Shown: positions 30,400 through 33,758 of the stretch, piece by piece
How the letters are laid out: each line of letters opens with the position of its first letter
Position numbering within the stretch: the stretch's first letter is position 1
Source: an uncultured Muribaculaceae bacterium
GTDB taxonomy: Bacteria > Bacteroidota > Bacteroidia > Bacteroidales > Muribaculaceae
Direction of reading: 5' to 3'
Assembly: GCA_910586595.1 (NCBI GenBank)
Contig: CAJUJB010000030.1
Span: forward strand, 1-33,758
DNA: 33,758 nt
Program-made: the position numbers and the translations under genes
Notes under the pieces: model-generated
Databases searched by the model: none
What the model was told of the DNA's origin: nothing
The model's input: only the letters and a program-made list of their open reading frames with translations

Positions 30400-32472
30400 A
30401 TGAAGTGCAGGATTATATTTTCAGGTTTGCTGTATCTCTGCGGTTTAGGTTTGCATGCGGCAGAGCTCCCGGATGGAGGGGGCGCCGACAGTACTTTAGT
30501 CGATGAGTTGCGCGAGATCACGGTGGTTGGCCAGTCGGCCCGTCAACGGGTGTCGCGAGGGCGTCTCGGAGCTGAATCTGTTCAACTATCCATGATACAG
30601 TCTTTGCCCGGTTTTATGGGTGAGAATGACCTTATAAAATCTCTCTCGCTGCTGCCGGGCGTGCGCTCGGAGGCCGGCGGCATAGGCGGATTTGAGGTGA
30701 GGGGCGGAACCGTAGGGCAGAACAATATCCAGCTCGACGGCATCTCGCTCTACAATCCTACGCACCTGATGGGCATCTTCTCTACCTTTAACGACGACGC
30801 AATAGGGCAAGCCACGCTCTACAAGGGCCCTATACCGGCCCAGTATGGACAAGGCGTGGCCTCTATGCTCGAAACCACCCTCGCGCCGGGAGATATGGAG
30901 GCCTATCATGCATCATTTTCCGTAGGGCTGCTCATGGCAAAAATCAAAGCGGAGGGCCCTATCGTAAAAGATAAGCTGTCGTTTGCCGTCTCAGCCAGGC
31001 GGTCGTATGTTGATGCGCTGATAAACATGGTGCCCAAATACAAAGGCACTGTGCTTAATTTCTACGATGTCACGGCTAAGATGAGGTATCAGCCGCGCGG
31101 CGGAGGGTACGTCGATCTATCTTTTTTCATGGGAAAAGATAATTTGGCCGTAAAAGACGTGATGGGTCTCTACTGGGGCAATATAGGTGTGGCAGCCAAC
31201 TGGTTCGCGACTCATGGTGACCGCTGGTCCTTCAAGACCACCGCCTCATACACCGACTTTTTCCCGGAGATGGATATGACCATGATGCAATCCGACCAGC
31301 ATCTGCGGGAATATATCCATAAAGTATCTGTCAACGAGCGCATAAACTATCAGTTGGCAGATGATCATATGCTTGAGGCCGGTGTGCGCAGTGAGCTCTA
31401 CAGTGTCAATTCGGCGGAGATTGTGACTAATGGCATATTGCAGAAAGACATCCGAGCTGGCTGGAGCAATGCATTGTGGCTGGCTTATGAAGGATCTGCG
31501 GGGCCTGTAGGTGTTGAGGCTGGCGTAAGGCTAAGTGCGTTTACTGCCATAGGCGGTTCGCGGTTCAACAGCTTTGTGGCTCCGTCGGAGCAAGCGCCTG
31601 CATTCCGGGCCAAAACTTATGTTAGCCCTGAACCACGTGTAAGCTTGAAATATACCTTAACTCCGACGCATAATGTAAAAATTGGAGCCAGCCTCACCAC
31701 ACAGGATCTTCACTCGATCCGCTCCAGCACCACAAGTTTTCCATTCGACCGCTATGCCATGACTTCGGCTATGATTAAGCCTGAGCGTTGCTGGCAATAT
31801 GTGGCCGGGTATGCAGGTATGACTCATAGCGGAAACTTCGACTGGTCGGCGGAGGCCTACTACAAAGACATGAGAAATGTCTATGACTATATGGATGGGC
31901 GCAGTATGTTGTCGAAGATTAATCTGGAGAGTATAATACTTGGCGGGCAGGGGCGCAGCTATGGCCTGGAGATGATGTTCCGCAAAAATAACGGGCCTTT
32001 GACAGGCTGGATCTCCTATACCTTGTCGCGTACACGCACGCGTATCGACGGAATAAATGAAGGTCGGTGGTATGATGCCTCAAATGACCGCCGCAATGAC
32101 CTCAATATTACCGCCATCTATAGATTTAACCCCAAGTGGAGTGTATCTGGCTCATGGGTCTATGCCTCCGGCCAGCCACTCACAGCGCCGGATGTGAAAT
32201 ATCAGCTCAATGGAGAGACTGTATATTACTACTCGCAGCGCAACGGCTATAAAACTCCTTGCACACACCGCCTCGACCTTTCGGCCACATATACGCACCA
32301 CGGCAAACGATTGACGAGTCAGGTGGATTTTGGATTCTACAACGTCTATTCGCGCCTCAACCCATATATCGTGTACTTCGAAGATGATCCCGACTCGCCG
32401 TCGGGAACACGGGCCGTGATGCAGGCCTTGTTTGGGTTACTTCCATCCATCTCCTATACTTTAAAATTCTGA
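30400..32472 (+). CDS. TonB-dependent outer-membrane receptor (DUF4249-partnered type)
   Basis: The product has 690 residues with a signal peptide (MKCRIIFSGLLYLCGLGLHAA). LREITVVGQ just after it resembles a TonB box. The plug domain follows directly (about 55-165): LIKSLSLLPGV, GFEVRGGTVGQNNIQLDGIS, LYNPTHLMGIF and LYKGPIPAQYG. The remainder is a beta-barrel with ETTYR-free but strand-rich sequence, containing the NDRRNDLNITAIYRF and ASGQPLTAPD blocks seen in these receptors, ending in SYTLKF. The N-terminal carboxypeptidase-regulatory-like domain common in relatives is absent. The DUF4249 lipoprotein starts 3 nt after its stop. Such pairs are thought to import an unknown ligand in a SusCD-like manner; the ligand here cannot be told. 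Confidence 0.9.
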   Translation: MKCRIIFSGLLYLCGLGLHAAELPDGGGADSTLVDELREITVVGQSARQRVSRGRLGAESVQLSMIQSLPGFMGENDLIKSLSLLPGVRSEAGGIGGFEVRGGTVGQNNIQLDGISLYNPTHLMGIFSTFNDDAIGQATLYKGPIPAQYGQGVASMLETTLAPGDMEAYHASFSVGLLMAKIKAEGPIVKDKLSFAVSARRSYVDALINMVPKYKGTVLNFYDVTAKMRYQPRGGGYVDLSFFMGKDNLAVKDVMGLYWGNIGVAANWFATHGDRWSFKTTASYTDFFPEMDMTMMQSDQHLREYIHKVSVNERINYQLADDHMLEAGVRSELYSVNSAEIVTNGILQKDIRAGWSNALWLAYEGSAGPVGVEAGVRLSAFTAIGGSRFNSFVAPSEQAPAFRAKTYVSPEPRVSLKYTLTPTHNVKIGASLTTQDLHSIRSSTTSFPFDRYAMTSAMIKPERCWQYVAGYAGMTHSGNFDWSAEAYYKDMRNVYDYMDGRSMLSKINLESIILGGQGRSYGLEMMFRKNNGPLTGWISYTLSRTRTRIDGINEGRWYDASNDRRNDLNITAIYRFNPKWSVSGSWVYASGQPLTAPDVKYQLNGETVYYYSQRNGYKTPCTHRLDLSATYTHHGKRLTSQVDFGFYNVYSRLNPYIVYFEDDPDSPSGTRAVMQALFGLLPSISYTLKF

Positions 32473-32475
32473 CCG

Positions 32476-33285
32476 ATGACTTGCTTAAAGAATATACTTG
32501 CCGCCGCTATGACATTAAGCCTGGCAAGCTGTGAAAAGGAGTTTGATATTGACTACCGGGATATAGAGCCGATGACTGTGCTCGAAGCAAACCTGACGCA
32601 GTCGGAAGCCACATTGGCTATCACCGAGACCACACCGATGGATGAACCCTTGGATCTGACCTTGTACACAGATGCCACAGTGCTGCTGGAAGATCTGACA
32701 GCCGGAAGGGCAGAGCAGATGTATGCTGATGAGGTCGGACTATATACACTCGTCATACCCGGTACCCCGGGCCATAACTACCGTCTGACCGTAGACCGGG
32801 GCGGACACACCTACACTGCGGAATGTGAGATGTTGCCGCCCGCTGAAATACTTGACATGGAATTCAGCTGGATAAAGATGCCTTACGACCATGTGGCCGT
32901 GCTGCAGGTGTCGGTAAAAGATAATCCGGAGATCGATGGCGAGTGTTTCTGGCTGCGCATATACCGCAATGGCGAGCTTTACGGGCAGGATTATCTGCGC
33001 GACAGCTATGCTGCGGATGGGGTTATAGAGTTTGCCATGATGACTACCCGCTATGATCTTGAGGCCGAAGATGACGACGACAAGATTCTGGAGGGCGACA
33101 AGGTCACAGCCACCGTAGTTCCTATCAGCACCCGGATGTTTGACTACCTTGAAGGGCTCAGCAATAACTCCAACTCGACAGTTATGTACGATGGAGATTT
33201 CTGTTTAGGTTATTTTCTGGCCGCCCCCATCACCTCGAAGACCATAATTTTTGGGCCCGAGGCTTTTGTAAACAGCATCATTTAA
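32476..33285 (+). CDS. DUF4249-family lipoprotein
   Basis: The product has 269 residues. The signal peptide MTCLKNILAAAMTLSLASC ends in a lipobox (LASC, C19), followed by EKEFDIDYRDIEPMTVLEAN, the usual start of DUF4249 proteins, and an Ig-like/transthyretin-like domain (VLLEDLTAGRAEQMY, YTLVIPGTPGHNYRL). The later part is beta-rich, with an acidic EAEDDDDK loop. It is the surface or periplasmic lipoprotein partner of the TonB receptor in the same operon. The TAA stop overlaps the 3' end of the convergent MFS gene by 8 nt, so neither transcript has room for its own terminator. Confidence 0.87.
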   Translation: MTCLKNILAAAMTLSLASCEKEFDIDYRDIEPMTVLEANLTQSEATLAITETTPMDEPLDLTLYTDATVLLEDLTAGRAEQMYADEVGLYTLVIPGTPGHNYRLTVDRGGHTYTAECEMLPPAEILDMEFSWIKMPYDHVAVLQVSVKDNPEIDGECFWLRIYRNGELYGQDYLRDSYAADGVIEFAMMTTRYDLEAEDDDDKILEGDKVTATVVPISTRMFDYLEGLSNNSNSTVMYDGDFCLGYFLAAPITSKTIIFGPEAFVNSII

Positions 33286-33758
33286 GACGGCTTTTTACAA
33301 GTCCGTAGGCTACGAGAGACACCAGCCCGCAGATTGCGCCTATACCGAATATTGAATAATATCCTCCAAAGCACTGCATAGCCATACCTCCCGCCAGCAC
33401 GCCTATGCCTATGCCAAGGTCGTTGCTGGTGAAAAACATTGAAGTTGCCGCTCCGCGATGTGATTCGTCGGTGAGGCTTACAAAGATGGTGTTGAGCGAT
33501 GGATGAAGCGCGCCGTAGCCGATGCCCTGGATGAAGGCTGTGCAGAGGAAGACCACAGGCCGGATACTATCCGCGGAGAAGTGCAGGCAGAATAAGGATA
33601 AAGCCGCCACAATACTCAGGGAAATACCTATGGTGACAAGCTGGCTGACCTTGCCTTTGTCTACCTTCTTCCCCGCGAAGGGGCGAGAGAGGGCAAGCCC
33701 GGCGGCCATACATGTGAAATACCATCCACCCAGCGAACCCACCAGATTCTCATCGGCG
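33278..33758 (-). CDS. MFS transporter, C-terminal part (5' end outside the window)
   Basis: The reading frame continues open to the right edge (ADENL then VGSLGGW), so this is the C-terminal about 160 residues of a longer gene, not a complete one. A GTG at 33740-33742 is an internal Val, not a start. About five hydrophobic segments are visible, with the MFS cytoplasmic loop SRPFAGKKVDKGK and the half-repeat blocks FIQGIGYGALHPSLNTIF and TSNDLGIGIGVLAGG. The pattern fits sugar-efflux-like MFS exporters, but the substrate is unknown. It converges on the DUF4249 gene with an 8-nt overlap. Confidence 0.85.
   Translation of the reverse strand, partial: ADENLVGSLGGWYFTCMAAGLALSRPFAGKKVDKGKVSQLVTIGISLSIVAALSLFCLHFSADSIRPVVFLCTAFIQGIGYGALHPSLNTIFVSLTDESHRGAATSMFFTSNDLGIGIGVLAGGMAMQCFGGYYSIFGIGAICGLVSLVAYGLVKSRLK

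Noticed and set aside
33278..33742. Complete small 154-residue membrane protein at the right edge
   Set aside because: The frame stays open past the putative GTG start to the window edge, and the sequence is the C-terminal half of an MFS transporter, so it is a truncated view of a longer gene.

Overview
The window looks like chromosomal DNA of a member of the Bacteroidales, most likely a gut Muribaculaceae-type organism (lineage inferred, not proven). Three things support this. Nearly every promoter I can place follows the Bacteroidetes pattern TTTG, about 20 nt, TAnnTTTG. Several secreted proteins end in type IX secretion (T9SS)-like C-terminal sorting tails. The families are also typical of the group: a TonB receptor with a DUF4249 lipoprotein, Omp28 proteins, a DUF6029-like barrel, a phosphate porin, GH31 and GH51/GH43 enzymes.

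Layout. 1-50 is the 3' end of a tRNA-Ser, followed by a terminator. 141-1561 (+) holds a divergent arginase-family enzyme and a GrpB-family protein. 1538-2343 (-) is a coupled pair: an SMR (SugE/Gdx-like) exporter and an FMN-binding NimA/PNPOx-like protein. 2483-5104 (+) is an AT-rich, membrane-anchored UvrD-type helicase with a nuclease-like insert. 5238-7547 (+) is a secreted GH31 glycosidase. 7626-8924 (-) is a MarR-GNAT fusion regulator with a cupin. 9065-9304 (+) is a small membrane protein. 9387-11403 (-) is a phosphate-scavenging pair: class A acid phosphatase and OprO/P-type porin.

11623-19080 (-) is the most system-like part. Six exported proteins run head to tail behind one good promoter and end at one strong terminator: a propeller-like T9SS protein, a TlpA thioredoxin, a DUF6029-like outer-membrane barrel, an Omp28 lipoprotein with CxxC, a small T9SS-tailed protein, and a large Omp28-type protein with both CxxC and a T9SS tail. 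I infer an envelope/surface thiol-redox or assembly system.

19465-20667 (+) is a fosmidomycin-resistance-type MFS exporter. 20735-23671 (-) is a large surface adhesin with a T9SS tail. 24067-25320 (+) is an AT-rich AAA ATPase/DUF4143 gene whose promoter is bracketed exactly by two related 40-bp palindromes, the most striking regulatory architecture in the window. 25706-30280 (+) is a giant GH51-GH43 arabinan/arabinoxylan-type enzyme with a T9SS tail. 30400-33285 (+) is a TonB-dependent receptor plus DUF4249 lipoprotein on an apparently leaderless mRNA. 33278 to the right edge (-) is the C-terminal part of another MFS transporter.

Themes: surface glycan breakdown (GH31, GH51-GH43), nutrient uptake (porin/phosphatase, TonB/DUF4249), T9SS-exported surface proteins, small efflux pumps, and two AT-rich genes that look acquired (the helicase and the DUF4143 ATPase). 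All functions are read from motifs by eye; no database search was run.
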